A stretch of 64,000 nt of DNA from Pulicaria dysenterica (Eukaryota; Streptophyta; Magnoliopsida; Asterales; Asteraceae). The position numbers were made by a program, and so were the translations under genes. Of this stretch, positions 35,868 to 49,367 are shown piece after piece. Location of the stretch: positions 881,501 through 945,500 of the forward strand of contig OX359290.1 of assembly GCA_947179395.2 (NCBI GenBank), written 5' to 3'. How positions within the stretch are numbered: the first letter of the stretch is position 1; the number at the start of each line of letters is the position of its first letter. The notes under the pieces were generated by a model. It saw only the letters and a program-made list of their open reading frames with translations, had not been told where the DNA came from and did not search any database.

Positions 35868-37860
35868 TGTAACACTGTACTTTTTAAACATAATATTATA
35901 TCGCATGCGGAAGCTAAATACATATACTTAACTTAATTACATAATAGATACAAAAGATTAACTTGTTTTATACATCAAAACCTTTACAGTGTTAAACCAA
36001 AACAGGCTCCTAATAAAAAACTTTGACATCAGAGTGAGGTCTATCCATATTCCCAGTCCAAACTCCAAGACTCACCAAGATGATATGCAAAACAGTCTAG
36101 TGGGGAATTAGCACAAAGCTAAGTGAAGGAACCAATATCTAATCAAATACAAGGCAAACATGCCTAAACCCAAATAGCTCATGAATCCCAAGAGAACCGG
36201 CGGTGTTGCAAGCACCTACAACCAAGGTCGGCCAAAACCAAGGTTTACCGATAGCCCTGCTAACAGTGATAACAGTACCAGCCTTCTTGTGTACAACAAA
36301 TGCACTTCAAGATCTGGTACGGTACACCCCCAAGCAACAAGCCCAGCATCATGCTGATCTCTAAATAACATGTATATACAATCCAAACAAGAGCATTCCA
36401 AATAGGATATTAAATCCTGTATATCAAAAGATATAAACCCACTCACCAAAGTCTTCAAAACTCTGGTACACTCAAGTGACTAACTTCACTGAGTCTTCTC
36501 AGTTCCTGAGAATAAAATAACCCAAGTCAGTATTTAATTCATAATACTGATCCAAAATAAGTATCATATATACTTACATATTCCCATGTATTCATTATAT
36601 ATAAATCAATAGATATATAATAAATGTATATCCCAAATCCAATTTCTCACAAATAAACAATCAAATACAATTCCTTGTGAATCGCATGCGATTAACACTG
36701 ATTCAGATTACTTGTGAATCGCATGCGAATCGCATGCGATTGATACTAGGTACTTCAATGCGATTCGAACATTAACTTAGTCAATTCCAATGCGATCCGA
36801 ATCCAATGTGATTTCCATAAGGTTCCAATGCGATTCAAGCTAATGCAAATCCCATGCGATTTCAAGTCCAATGCAATCCAAATCGAATGCGATCCAAAGA
36901 GTTAGGGCATTTAAATTCAATCCAATACCATGCGATTCCAATGTATTCGAATACGATTCAAGTTTCATACTATTCAAATCATATGCGATTCATATCCAAT
37001 CCAATGCGAATCAAGTTCATATGTTATCCAGTGCGATTCAATTTCAGTAAAGGAATTTCTTAAGTATAAACATCCATTGTCAAGGCTACCCACTTTAATG
37101 CGATTCATACTCAAGGTAAATTCCAATGCGATCCAAGTTCAATATAATTCATATGATTCGAGTCTAAGGAGTCATATTTCACGATTCCGAATGCTTCAAT
37201 CCCCAATTCCGATCAATGCATAAATTCATCCGAAATATCAATTTCAAATTCAGATTAACACCAATCTAACATGCAAGTTATTCATAACTTCTATGATCAT
37301 TTAAAGCATAGAAATGACATATAAACATGATCAATCTAACATGCATTCACATATATGCATAGAATGAACATCACGTTTCAATCAAAATAACATGCAACTT
37401 CAAAACCGAATTCAAATAACAATTAGCAACAAGAATTAAATAGTCTAACCTTGTGATGCTTTAAACACTAGAAATATCAATCAAGATTAGAAGATCAAAA
37501 TCGGCTTTCCTTCTTCTTCTTCTTCAACCGAGAGCACACACACACACACATTCAAGTTTTACACATTTGCATGTAAATGAGAGTAGTAATGACTATCCCT
37601 CTCTTTAATCGGTTAACCCACATAACAAAGAAGTTAGTGGCAATCTAGGGGAAATAGGGTGGTGACTAATCACCCCCGTTCTCGGCCACCTCAAAACCCA
37701 CCGCCCCACTAACCATTATTTAATTAATTAAAATATAATCATTTAATTCACAATTAAATAATTAAATCACAAAAGAATTAAACCACATAATAAACTTAAA
37801 TCTCAACTTAAGTTTGATTAATTACCTTAATTAATCTAGGTCGGGAAAGTGGGTGTTACA
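35868..37860 (-). mobile_element. Solo LTR of a gypsy-type element (TGTAACACCC family)
   Basis: Bounded by TGTAACA at 35868 and TGTTACA at 37860, with the 5-bp duplication TATAA on both sides (35863-35867 and 37861-37865). Read on the - strand it starts TGTAACACCCACTTTCCCG, the usual style of plant Ty3/gypsy LTRs. No internal region follows. It contains an array of GCGATTC / AATCGCATGCGATT words between about 36680 and 37140. It is related to the truncated LTR at 53487-54653: shared CT-rich plus CA run, shared AATTACCT...TCTAG end. Confidence 0.85.
36680..37145. repeat. Word array AATCGCATGCGATT / ATGCGATTC
   Basis: The full 14-bp palindrome occurs at 36680-36693 and, overlapping a second partial copy, at 36728-36741. 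About twenty half-words of the form (C)AATGCGATTC/ATGCGATCC follow to about 37130, mostly 15-30 bp apart. Confidence 0.88.
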
Positions 37861-37865
37861 TATAA

Positions 37866-40653
37866 TTACATATATCATATTATAAAAAATAAAGTTTATA
37901 AAAGATTCAAATAATATATCATAATTTAAGATAATGAATTTTGATGTTCTTTATGAAAAATAATAATGGATTTGAAGAGAAAAAAAGAAGCATTTTCCAA
38001 ATTTGTATTAGAGAAATGGAAAGCGGAAACTGGTAGGCAGATCTCTGCCTTTTGATTTAAGGGTCCCACTTATGCAGATCCCTATACAGCAACTGCCAAT
38101 ATATACAATGCTCATTTTCTCTAATTAATATCCACTCTACCTCAAGAAACACATGATTATTTTTTATATATACTTGAAGAGAGATTTATATTCTCTTATT
38201 AAATATTTTTATTATTTCAAATTATTTAATTTAGATAAATGTTAAAATTAAATGATAAAATGAAGAAAGAGATTTAATAAATTATATACAACAATCATTA
38301 AATAGATTTGAAGATGGAGTAAAAAATAGAAAAGGGGAGAATAGATTTTATTCAATTATAATAAACTATAAAGTAATAATAAATGTTAAAAGCCTACAGT
38401 TTTATATTTAAATATATACAGGTACATGTCTACTTTCTTACTTTCAAATCTTATATGTAGTTGCTAGTTGCATGTATCGGTTATTATTATAAGTTACCGA
38501 AACCCGATTATATTCATATAATTTTATAACTTTTCATGTCAAGGGTTTTCTAAAATTTCCAATAAATATCATTATTTTTTTTAAAGCATCCTAAGCTTTC
38601 CCCTATCCACTAAATATGTATCTTGAAATAGATAAATCAAGTGTAATTCCATTTCCTTGTGTTAAAGAGGAAGATGTAAGTCACATGTCTATGAATACGG
38701 CAAGACATGGATGTCATGAGAAGATATTAAACATCGAGTTAGGAGAATTACACGAATCTAAAATAAAAATAAACGGTTTGAATTGACACATATGAATATA
38801 CGATAGATACGTAATGTTTATGACTGCTCAGACAGTATTAGTGTTCTTGGCACTTGGTCCTATTTACGGACAATGTGATAGACGTTAGTTATACTTCAAA
38901 GAGCATTCTCTTGTGAGGGTGGACTTTCACATATAACTTTCACAGTTGATTCAAGAACGTGTTTAAGATATGCCAACCCCTTTATGACACGTCAACCTGT
39001 TATGGATACAACAATCCAAACATAAATAAATGAACGGTTCATGTTTGCCCACCAACCACTGGCCACTTTACTATAGCGACTTTGCTTCGGCAACATCAAC
39101 ATGAAGAGAACATATCATTTGACTCCATATATGGTCGATTCCAGATACAAAGACTATGGTTGATGACCAACGAACATATATGGAAACTTGGGGCTTGGTG
39201 AAACATTCGAAAACAACTTACATTTCATCATTGATGTAGACTGTTAAACAAAGGCAAGCAACGTTTTATAAAACGATAAGTCCCATTCCCTAACAGAGTT
39301 GATTTCCTCATCACTGACATTGAAAGTTGAACAATGATATTAAATGGAACCAAACCATAAACATGAAGATGCCGGAAGTGTTCAATTGAGACTAGGAATG
39401 TTGAAGAAACCAAACGATGATGTCGGAGGATTTCACAGTCGTTTGTAGACCTTATGTTGTTAAAAGACGTCACTCGATTATCGATAACCGGTTGGTTACT
39501 GGTTGGACAATATAAAAGTTTCTTTTATTAGTAAAAAGAAAAGTTAAATGCTTTAAATTAACAAAAATAATGCCGTATATTTTCTTTAACGAATTAGAAA
39601 AAGATTGATATTATTTGGTATAGTTGGTCTTGTTTCAAATGTTAAATATTAATACATTTTCTCATTTACATAAAGTTGTGTTTAATAATATCCATATAAA
39701 AAAACATCATACTATCATAATCCTGAAATTTTAATATTTAATTACATGTGATTAAGTATACAATCACATGTGATTGTAAAAGCGTCACATGTTAATTACG
39801 AAAATGTCACTCTGTCCAAAATTTTAAAATTTAATTTCAACCATTGATGGGCTAATCTAAAAGTTAAAATTGGTTATTTAAAACTATGAATAAATATACA
39901 CTATATTAAACATACCATAAAGAAGAGCAAGTATGAATCAGTAGATGGACAAAATACATTGTTGGCCTCAAAAATTCAAATTCACTTTTACCTATAGTTA
40001 AGCTACCATTTATTAAATGGTATTTATGATATTATTAATGTTTAATAAAGTTTCCAACAGTAAAGATGTGAATTTAAGTTTGCATGATTAATTAAAGCAA
40101 ACATTTGTACCTTAGAAAAACAAGGGATCAGATTCATCAGCACAAGTACATAACATGCTTCACTTTATCACTTGTATGTCTTCCCCTTCCAAAGTATTTA
40201 TGATTCTCCACCCCATAAAACTAAATTATCCATATTCACTTTTTGTATCAAAATTTGTATGATTTTAAGCAAGTGCCATGTAACTACCAGAATAATATTA
40301 AGCCGTTGATTAATCAATTTGTTTTGGTTTAAACAAATGTTACATTTAATGTTTATATCGATATAAATATTGTCATAACTTTTTGATTTTTCAAATTTTA
40401 GAATTGTTATAGAAAGCCTAAATGATGATTTTTCGGAAAAAGTTAATCACGAACTGAGTAACAAATTAATTAAGGCTTTAATTTATATCTAAGTTTTTTT
40501 AAAAATAAAACACACTTTATAATTTAACTCATAAATCTACACATATGTCCATCATAAAACCTGGACACCTTTTGATCAATTTACACCTAATAATGTACAA
40601 CATGTTGTCCCATTTACATTAAAAATCTCGATTCCGAATACCATTTTTAATAT
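37866..40653. other. Intergenic DNA without recognised genes
   Basis: AT-rich with short frames only. An 81-codon frame at 39473-39228 on the - strand has no recognisable motif. No transposon termini were paired here. Confidence 0.45.
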
Positions 40654-40886
40654 TTAGGAGATGTTTGGTTCAAATATTGTTTTTGAGGGGATTTACATTT
40701 ATAAGGGGATTTGTAATTGGTGGGATTTAAAATCCCATCTTGTGTTTGGTTCACATTCCTTAGGTGAGATTTCCACCAGCACTAAAACACATCAACATCA
40801 CCTTCAACCACCAGATCTGCTCCCACCATGGCACCGTCGAAGAGGAAGGACCACCAACCACCACATCTGCTGCCACTAACCACTGT

Positions 40887-43004
40887 TGTAACATCCTCAA
40901 ATGGGCCTAGTTGTTTATACTCTCGGTACGTTCCAAATCTTGAGTTTACTAATGAATATTAGAATTATTGTTAAAATAATTAAGAAATCATGATATTAAA
41001 TATTATAACAAAAATAGATAATTTTAATAAAATATTAAACGGTTTTGAATAAGGATTCCAGAAATGTCCCCGTTAGTTGAGACGGGTAAACGGGTATTAA
41101 CTTGTAAGTTGAAAAGGGGAACAAAATACCCCTTATGGATATTAATGAGACCAAAGTCGGTCTCTCCCCTTTTTCCTTTACACATACACGACACAAACAC
41201 ACACACACCCTTATGATGTTCTTGAACCGTGAAGGAGAAATCAAGAGTAAGATCACCAAGCTCCAATCTCTACTACAATTTGAGTTATAATCTGCTAATA
41301 ATCTCTTGTTCATCATCTCTATCACCTTTGTAAGTCCATCATCTTCCTCATGCTTCCTTGTTCTTGAGTTTTGAAGTTTAGGTCAAAATAGCAAAACTCA
41401 AATTAGTGATCCACAATGGATTCCGAGTGTTCCAATCAGTTCTGGTATAGTTTCTAAGTGATTAGAAACCATTTTCTTGAATTATCATGTTGAGTTTGAG
41501 CTTGTTCCATGAAAATTACCAAATGGGTCAAGAATTGAAGAACTTGATCCTAAACCTTGAATCTTTGATTAGAGCTTGTTAATTGTATGTTTCTAGACTT
41601 GTTTTGATGCCTTAAATGTTATACAAACACTGGAAATTGGATTGGACATGCTGGAATTAAGTTTGGGATGAAAATGGACTGAACAGGGGCTGAAAAACGA
41701 ACACTGTCTGCAAATAGCTTCCTACGGCCGCAGAAGGTTTTCCCTATGGCCACAGAGATTTCCTACCGCCGCAGAGGATTTTCCCTACGGCCGCAAAAGG
41801 CCTTTTTTCTGCAACATCAACAGTTTTGCTATTTTTCGTGTACTGAAGTAGGGTAAGCTCGTTTAAGGTTCTAAATAGTCTAAGAGCATCATTAAGATAT
41901 TCATATTAGTTATATTAGTTAATGTACTTGTGTGAAGTGACTAAACATGAGTATTCTCTTATAGGTAAACCGTACGACTCCGAATAATGAGACGATCACG
42001 ATATTTGTTTACTATAGCCTCTAGCCTCTCAGGTGAGTATAGGATAACATACGAATTAATATAATCATGTTACACGTTATTAGTATGTGCAAATAGTTCC
42101 ATGATATGTAATTAACACTGTTGTATGCTTGAAATGCGTACTGTATGCTATGTTTATGCATGACACACGTAACCATTGAATCATGATTATGATATGATAT
42201 GTATGCGCGCTATGAGGCCCAGAATGGGTCAGTTTTGTGTTTATGAATGGATCCGAGATATGGGGGCTAGTTATAGTCCTTGATTGAGGCCAGACTGAGG
42301 TCTGGGATGCCTTGAGGCCTGCGGGTCGATGATAGCGTCAACAGTACCTGGATAGGTATTTAGGGTTTGGCTAACCCAATGTTCCTCATGCGATTAGGGG
42401 ATCAGTTACCCGCTGTACCCATGGAGTCGATGACTTCATAACGCAACGGTGGACCGCTACCCGCTCACCCTCCCGCGCGGTTGATGTGTCTGGTTTCCCC
42501 AGTTAGGAGTGTTGAGCCGGGCTCGCTACCCTGCAAGATTATGCTTCCTTCTGGTTGTGCCAGCTCATCGCGAGATGTTAGGATAACACTGTTTGATATA
42601 TTGATGATATGAGATATGTTTGTATTACTGATTATGCTATCTTATGCTCACTAGCTTTAAATAGTTAACAGATACTCTCCCCATGTTTGCAGGTGGTACT
42701 TAGGCGCGTGAGCTTGGGTACTTGATGGTTTTTCATATGCTTTTGAAGGAACACTTGTCTTTACTCTGTTTGTATATATTTGTTTATGATGGTCGGTGGA
42801 CAATTTCGGTAACACCAACAGTACTTTATATATCGTGGCTAATTTTGGTTGTAATTATAACCACTTCAAATGTTTTCCGCTGCTTATGATATTTTGAAAA
42901 ACAGGTTTGGTATAATTTGAGTTTACAAACGGATCCACGCAGTTTGGATTCTTGAATTACTATTTTAAAATGAAAAATCTGGTTTTCAAAAGCGCGGTGT
43001 TACA
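40887..43004 (+). mobile_element. Solo LTR of a gypsy-type element
   Basis: Starts TGTAACATCCTC, ends GCGGTGTTACA, and is flanked by ACTGT (40882-40886) and CCTGT (43005-43009), a 5-bp duplication with one mismatch. It interrupts the Harbinger-like element. Length 2118 bp, no PBS or coding region. It carries a CA run near 41200 and a four-copy word cluster at 41720-41797. Confidence 0.85.
41720..41797. repeat. Word cluster CCTACGGCCGCAGAGG
   Basis: Four copies: CCTACGGCCGCAGAAGG (41721), CCTATGGCCACAGAG (about 41743), CCTACCGCCGCAGAGG (about 41762) and CCTACGGCCGCAAAAGG (about 41784). The word resembles that of the LTR at 456-2606 (CCTACGGCCGTAGG), although the surrounding LTR sequences are not alike. 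Confidence 0.85.
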
Positions 43005-43453
43005 CCTGTCAACTTCAATTGCCACCACCAACGACGACGACGACGGCGAATGGTTTCTGATACACCACGGCGGCGAACGACGAAGGGAAACACAAACGAC
43101 GACTAGGGTTTGACGGTGACGGCTGGGGTTTCTTTCAACGATGGAAAGGTTTGATGGCGACAACGACAACGAAGGGGCGATGGTGATAGTTTGACAGAAG
43201 GGATGACGACGACGGCGGTGCTTTACCGGAATTTTAGCCGGAGGGTTGCCGAAGATAATACCTCATCTATGAGTTTTCAGAATACCATAAGGGGTGAAAG
43301 GATTGAGAAATGTTGTTCTATTTACGGGATTTTATAAAATCCTAGGATTTGAAATCCCACCTCATATTCTCAAACCAAATACCATTCTTAGAGAAATTTA
43401 AAATCGCAATATCATAAAATCTCTCCAAATAACAAGAAACAAACACCACCTTA

Positions 43454-45124
43454 CTTTGAAACTAAAACAAATTGGAATGTTTTCATTTCAACACATGTTT
43501 GACTCGATGTTCAATAAACACTTTTAACTAACATGTCTTCATTTTCAAAAATATAAATGAATTAATTCATTATCATTGTAAAAAAAAATTAAGATTAAAT
43601 AAAATAAAATTTATATCTAGTATGTTGATAAAAAGTGTATATAATTAACTTCTTAAGTTAAGACACATTTTGAATTATAAGTTAGGTGTTGTTGATTGTG
43701 TTTCACCCACCTCTCTTGTATATGCATATTATATCAAAGGTCAAAATACTTATACACTTATACTAGAGAGTGCAATAATTCAAATTCTAATATATTCTAT
43801 GTAATAACTATTAAAAACGAAGAAAAACCTGTATTAATAAACATTTAGTTTATCACTGAAATTCATATAATACTTTTTAAAAATTTTAAACGTGAAATAA
43901 ACACAACTCTTAATTCACAGCATGTTTTTTGTTAAGTTTTATCGGATAAAACAGCCATCAAGTATAAGACTCCATCAATTTAGATTTTAGAAAAGCTATT
44001 AACTTTGTTCTTGTAAAAATTGATTTACGATAAGAAAAATATAAGCGATTGCGAGTTAAAACAAATATCTATCAAACTTGTAATTCTCGAAACCTGATTT
44101 AGTTTATATCATAACCTTACAAAATAAATCTACAAAGAATGTTTAGAATATTACCTTGCTTGCTCAAGTTTAGTTCATTTGTGATGACGTCGCACATGCT
44201 CCTTCTAATTGGATCGTGCAAACTCCGAACAAGCCCGAAGTTGTATTGTTAAATAGTAGTAATTAACTATGATAACCACCCTTTTACAATTTGGGATCAA
44301 TTCAAATCCTAATTCAAAATTAGAAATATCTATCAACCTTACATAAATAATTACCATATCTAAATTGAAATGATATAATCCAAAATCGTTTAGCTAATTT
44401 TCGAATTTATTATCAATTTATAAATAACTTAATTAATCACAAATACATATTTTACCAAGAATATATATATATATATAAAATCAATTGTAACCTCGGGCGA
44501 AAAGCTTGAAAGTTAAATACAAAGTCACTCATGTTTCGAAATAACTTTTACAAAGCAATTTCCTAAATAATTTACTCTCTTTGGGATTGTATTGCTGCTC
44601 AAGTTATAAGCATTTCACAAGTATGATCTTTTAAGTGTTTCATGATATATAGAATGTGACATCACTTTGTTACTAACTGTGCACACTCATATCCTAACAT
44701 GTTCAATTTTAAATACGTATAAACACTTTAATCAATCACACATGAACACCGACATATCAAATACCTTTTAATATTTTTCGTATTTACTGGTGATAACCCA
44801 TGACGACCATTCCTAAAATTGGAATTTGAATTAAGAAATTTAATTGTTTTAGAATTTATAATTGTGAACAAATCAAATATTAAGTTAAATGTTGCAACCA
44901 TTTATTTATAGTCAGCTGCTTTGTACCTTTAACAAGTATAAATAGAATAAAGAAGAGGCAAAATAATTTATTTTCATTAATTAAATTTGATAAATAACTG
45001 TCAATAAATAACATTGTATGTTCATCTACAACATGTAATTATGGTTCATTCATTACTCCATTTTCCATCCTTTGAGGGGCAAATTTCGTGAGTACGTGCG
45101 GTAGAATTTTTTTTAACGTGCTAC
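43454..45124. other. AT-rich intergenic DNA
   Basis: Stop-rich in all frames. A short (AT)n run is at 44462-44478. Nothing else recognised. Confidence 0.45.
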
Positions 45125-45127
45125 TTA

Positions 45128-45387
45128 GGCTATCTGCATCCGTCGCGTGGAGAAGATGTGAGAGCCCCTCACGAGGCCTCAACACCATCGCTGCCCTGCG
45201 TGAGCCGTCGCTCACGGTCACGCCGGTGACCGCCATCGCGCTCGTGAGGGAGATCGATGTGAGAGAAGTTTTTTTTTTCTTTTTTGTGATGTGAGGTATG
45301 TGATGGATGCGGGGTTCATGTGATAGGATGAGGAAATGATATGGCGCTGATGTGGTTGTGTGAAGCATGTGATGGATGCTGATGGTC
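45128..45387. mobile_element. PIF/Harbinger (Tourist-like) MITE
   Basis: TIRs GGCTATCTGCATCC (45128-45141) and GGATGCTGATGGTC (45374-45387) match at 11 of 14 positions inverted. TTA lies on both sides (45125-45127 and 45388-45390). Length 260 bp, more GC-rich than its surroundings. A 130-codon frame across it on the - strand is explained by the element and is not a gene. Confidence 0.8.
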
Positions 45388-45390
45388 TTA

Positions 45391-46041
45391 TACAGTGATG
45401 TTTGAGCTCGTGATCCCCGCGATGAGATCAACGAGCTAAAAGTCTTTTTTTACAATAGTAACAAACGTTTGTACTAATGGCTCGCTCCACTTCAAAATCG
45501 TGTACAAAGCTCGTAGTTTGTATGCACTATACACACCAACAACCCAAATATATAACATTTTGGAAGCCATCAATATAATTTTTCATCAACACCGCTTCTT
45601 TAAAATATGACTATCTACTCATCTGTGTCAGTGGGTACTCACTCGAACCTAACATGAACAAAGTCATAACGACCAAATTACCCACAAACTCGCTTCAACC
45701 AACTTTATGATCAATACCAACAACCACTTTTGTTGCAAATTAATTTTATAAAGTGTGGTAGGATGCACGTGAGGAATTCATGGGTGGACAATGACATTAA
45801 AGGAGGAGAAATTGGACGACTCAGATTGGTTCTCGCAGTTTTCGTACGAAAAACAGTTCTCGTATAAACTTTTTCCTATAATAAATAAAATCAGTGGATG
45901 TTTCAATCAAAATCATAAGCTACATCAACGACACCCCACCAACTCTTCATTAGGTTGCTGTGAACTAAGTAAAATTATTGCACATTTATTTAATATAAGT
46001 TTTGGCATCAATTATTTAAATATTATTTAAAAGAAAATTGA
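45391..46041. other. Intergenic DNA
   Basis: No gene, element end or tandem repeat recognised. Confidence 0.4.
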
Positions 46042-46110
46042 GGGGGGGGGGGGGGGGGGGGGGGGGTATGGGGGTGGTCAGAGGGTGGGGGGTATCGGGG
46101 CTAGCAAAAA
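46042..46110. repeat. Poly(G)25 tract and G-rich continuation
   Basis: Twenty-five consecutive G at 46042-46066, then TATGGGGGTGG and further runs GGGTGGGGGG and GGGG to about 46100. It is a strong potential G-quadruplex on the + strand. A homopolymer of this length is also prone to assembly and sequencing error. Confidence 0.95.
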
Positions 46111-46175
46111 TTGGGAGGCACAAACACTGCGTACCGCAGCGGTTTCTTTATTTGCCATTTAATTGTAATTGTTAT

Positions 46176-46176
<1 letters not shown>

Positions 46177-46219
<43 letters not shown>
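46177..46219. repeat. (CA)n microsatellite
   Basis: About 21 CA units, followed by a CTT/TTC-rich tract to about 46252. Confidence 0.95.
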
Positions 46220-46221
<2 letters not shown>

Positions 46222-46252
46222 ACCCTTTCTTCTTCTCTTCTTCTTCTTCTTC

Positions 46253-47050
46253 TGCCACCATCCAATCAACACCCCTGCATCTTTTTACTATTTACGATAC
46301 TTGACAATTTTCTTTTCTTTTTTCTTCTTATTATTATTATTATATCTTTTTACTTCTACTTTTATTTTTATTTCTATACCACGGATATTTGAGTCTGCTA
46401 TAAATGTTTGAGATTACCAAGCCGATTAACTTGTTTTATTAAAAATAACCGATATGGTATACAAATCCCAAGTTTGAAACACTGATGTCATTGTATTTTT
46501 ACTAATATCTTGCTAGCTTTATAATTTATCTGCCGTTAAAAAAAAGTAGTTTTATTGGAAATAACCGATATTTGAGCAAATTATAATACTTATAAATGGG
46601 TTATTGGTTTCTAAAAAATAGAAATTCGGGGGTTCTCATTCTATTTTTTTTTTGAACGACAACGAATGAAACGTTAGGAAGAAGCTTCGGCATTGTCATC
46701 ACCCCCTTTAACGACCCGTAATATTATTATTATATGAAACATTCTAGCAAGAATTCATAGTACATAGCACCAAGTCAAACATAAAAGTACAAAGATGCAT
46801 TGAGCGAAATAAATAAACAGTGAGGAGCAAAAACAGATTGAGTCCATGCCCATGAAACACCTGTAGCATAATCAGCACCTCCTTCTCAGATGTTCCTTTG
46901 CAACTCCAACTTTGGGTTATTTAGCCAATTCGACCATAGCAACTTCTTTTTTCCTCTAGAGTTAATTCATAAAAAAGACCAGCTAGCTTTGAATGGCACC
47001 GTTAAGAGATATGCCGTTCGATTCAGAATTAGGAAACGCCTTCGAGTTCC
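46253..47050. other. Intergenic DNA
   Basis: Contains a TTTTTTTTTGAACGACAACGAATG segment near 46645 that resembles the antisense of a LINE poly(A) end (compare 48704). No gene seen. Confidence 0.4.
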
Positions 47051-47145
47051 GCCATTTCCATATGATCCAAAAGAATGTGTACACCGTGACGTTAAAACCA
47101 TCTAACATCTTGTTTTTGAGTCCTAACTCCAAGATCATTACATGT
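47050..47145 (+). pseudogene. Possible protein-kinase catalytic-loop remnant
   Basis: One frame reads KECVHRDVKTI then stop. Shifting by one base directly after VHRDVK gives KPSNILFLSPNSKI. Together they match the kinase catalytic loop HRDVKxSNILLD.NxKI with a one-base insertion. The surrounding 100 codons show no other kinase subdomain I can defend. A chance match is possible. Confidence 0.35.
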
Positions 47146-47957
47146 TTTCTTTCTTTCTTTCATCCCAAACTTGTAGCCGGCAATCAAAGGCCAAACCCTA
47201 GTGTATAAGAAGAGATTGTTTTCTATGCTTGTATTTAAAAAGTTGCTCAAATGATGATAATGTATTAGATGGTTGTTACTTTCATACATGTCAAATCAAT
47301 TAATTACAATTTATAATACAAGTCATACACTCACATGTGTTACATTACATTTGTCAATTTAAATTATGAAAGATGGTGTAATTAGAATCCCCTATGACCA
47401 AATACCCATATATAATTATGCGTGTGTTTGATATTTCAAATATGAGAGGTTATACATCTTTCTACTTTGTATTTCTATTTATTTTCCTAATTACAAGATT
47501 AATAAAAATGTTAAAATCTTGAGAAAATATGAAGAAAGAGAAATAGTGAATTTCATATATTATCATTTAGCATATAGGAAGATAAAGTAGGAAAATTTAG
47601 CAATAAAAAGCTCTATACCGCTTAAAATGTGTGTTCATAAACAATTACTAAGATAACTTCGTACGAAAAGAATTATACTTTTTTTGACAAATAAAGTAGG
47701 ATATATGGTTTTTGAGAAATGATATATCATTCTATTATTATTCTTTAGTAATCTTGTTACTCATAAAACAAATACAAGCTCAAAATCAATAAAGAAGATG
47801 ATGAAAAAAAATTAATAAACTTCATCTATTATCTTGTGGTGAGTAAAAAAAAGTAGTAAAATAATATATGGTTTTTTATTTTATTTTTTTTGTCTAAATT
47901 AGTTGACTTGGTATAGATATATGTCTTTGTAGATGAAATGGCTTAATATTCCAAAGA

Positions 47958-47960
<3 letters not shown>
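47146..47960. other. AT-rich intergenic DNA
   Basis: No gene or element recognised. Confidence 0.4.

Positions 47961-48011
<51 letters not shown>
47960..48011. repeat. (TA)n microsatellite
   Basis: About 26 uninterrupted TA units. Confidence 0.95.
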
Positions 48012-48014
<3 letters not shown>

Positions 48015-48703
48015 CACAGAAGACCCATCTAGAAAAAGTTTACTTTCTAAGAATAACTTTTGAATAAAATATAAAACATAAACAACAATTATTCATTGCT
48101 TCAATCATGTGTTTAAGTTAGAGTTTTGTAGTTACTAGTATCAATAAGATGTTAGGTGAAAGTTTGGCATGATAGGTAAATAATATAAGAAATAATGATT
48201 AAATATCATATATGTCCACAAGGTAATTAATGCAAGTTGAATTGCCAAAAACTCCCATTTCACACTTTTTAGGTAAAATTCCAAATAAGTTGGCACTTAT
48301 TTTTTACAGCTCACCTAATATAGAAATAAATAGTTAGGCAAAAAGCATCTTTACATTACTAATACACATTTTTGGTTGGCTGTGTTTATACTTTTTATTT
48401 TTTTAGAAGCGAGTATATGTCAAAATGATATTTCAACAAAACGTGTGTACATAATTACCATAGTTTACAAAGCATGTTATAAGGTATAACTTTTTTTATA
48501 ATGACTTAGTGAGTTGGTAACAGAATATCTTAAAAATGTCAAAAGAGGCTCAAGTTCAATTCTTGGTGGGTACAAACATATTAAATGATTAAAGTCTTAG
48601 AAATGCTTAGACAATATTAAGAAAGAGATAAACATTTGTTATATTAAATAGAGTGAATTACTTAAATAATCCATTTGATTTAGTTAAGGTAGTTGATTTA
48701 GTT
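48012..48703. other. AT-rich intergenic DNA
   Basis: No gene or element recognised. Confidence 0.4.
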
Positions 48704-49190
48704 AATTTTTTTTTGAACGGCAGCAAATATTATTAAATAGAATTAGCAAGGCGCTAAAGAGTACAGAAGGAAAAGAAAGAAAGCAGTTACATAAGAAACA
48801 AATCGGGAGGTAATTAACACCAATTTATCCAATTAACTAATTAAGTTTCATCTTCATGCTTCCTCTAAGATTCGGCCAAAAGAAGGGGGTCCTTGAATTT
48901 TTAGAAAGAGCCGAGCCATACTTTCCTTTTTCTCTTCATTAACAAATTCATTTCTTGCTTTCCAAACGGACCAGCAATATGTGTAGAGTATTGAATTGAG
49001 AACATCCAACTTTTCGGTTCGAGTTTTCTCCCCATTTCAGGAGCTATTCGATTGAACCCTGTGGCGGCGGATCGATCTTCCACCACGTACTTGCTGATCT
49101 CCAATAATACATCGCCTGCTAATTGGCGATTCATGAAGAGATAGATGGTCTATCGTTTCAAATTCAACTTCACTAATGGGGCGTAAGGAT
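48704..49190 (-). mobile_element. 5'-truncated LINE (L1-type) 3' end
   Basis: On the - strand the frame reads LNSILYTYCWSVWKARNEF, then EKKESMARLFLKIQ and a stop at 48854, matching the terminal segment of plant L1 ORF2 (I.YT..W.IWKARNE). About 150 bp of 3' UTR follow, ending CTGCCGTTCAAAAAAAA (+ strand poly(T) from 48704). The upstream limit is uncertain; the region to about 49190 has stops. Confidence 0.75.
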
Positions 49191-49367
49191 ACCTCTTCTA
49201 CATAAGTGTCCTTCACTCACTTACTTATTTAATATGAAATATTTGACATGTTATCTGTATTGTTACATACTTAAACTAATTTAGTCTTTTAAAACAAGCC
49301 ATTAAAATCAACAAAAAAGATAAAGTAAAACTAATAAATATTATTATCATTTTATGTGTAATAAAAT

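Larger units (their letters stand above)
40657..43450. mobile_element. PIF/Harbinger-like element split by a solo LTR
   Basis: The ends GGAGATGTTTGGTTC (40657) and CAAACACCACC (43450) are imperfect inverted repeats, flanked by TTA on both sides (40654-40656 and 43451-43453). Deeper inverted matches include GGTGGGATTTAAAATCC (40718) against GGATTTGAAATCCCACC (43345). TTA duplication and GG.G.TGTTTGG ends suit PIF/Harbinger. About 670 bp remain once the LTR at 40887-43004 is removed. The interior has CGACGACGACGG-rich sequence that could be a captured exon fragment, but I recognise no protein. Confidence 0.7.

Noticed and set aside
40800..43200. Pro/Thr-rich and Asp-codon-rich triplet sequence as a host exon interrupted by an LTR
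   Set aside because: No protein family fits and it lies wholly inside the Harbinger-like element; capture of an exon is possible but unsupported.
45039..45431. 130-codon open frame on the - strand
   Set aside because: Spans the Harbinger MITE at 45128-45387; composition is explained by the element.
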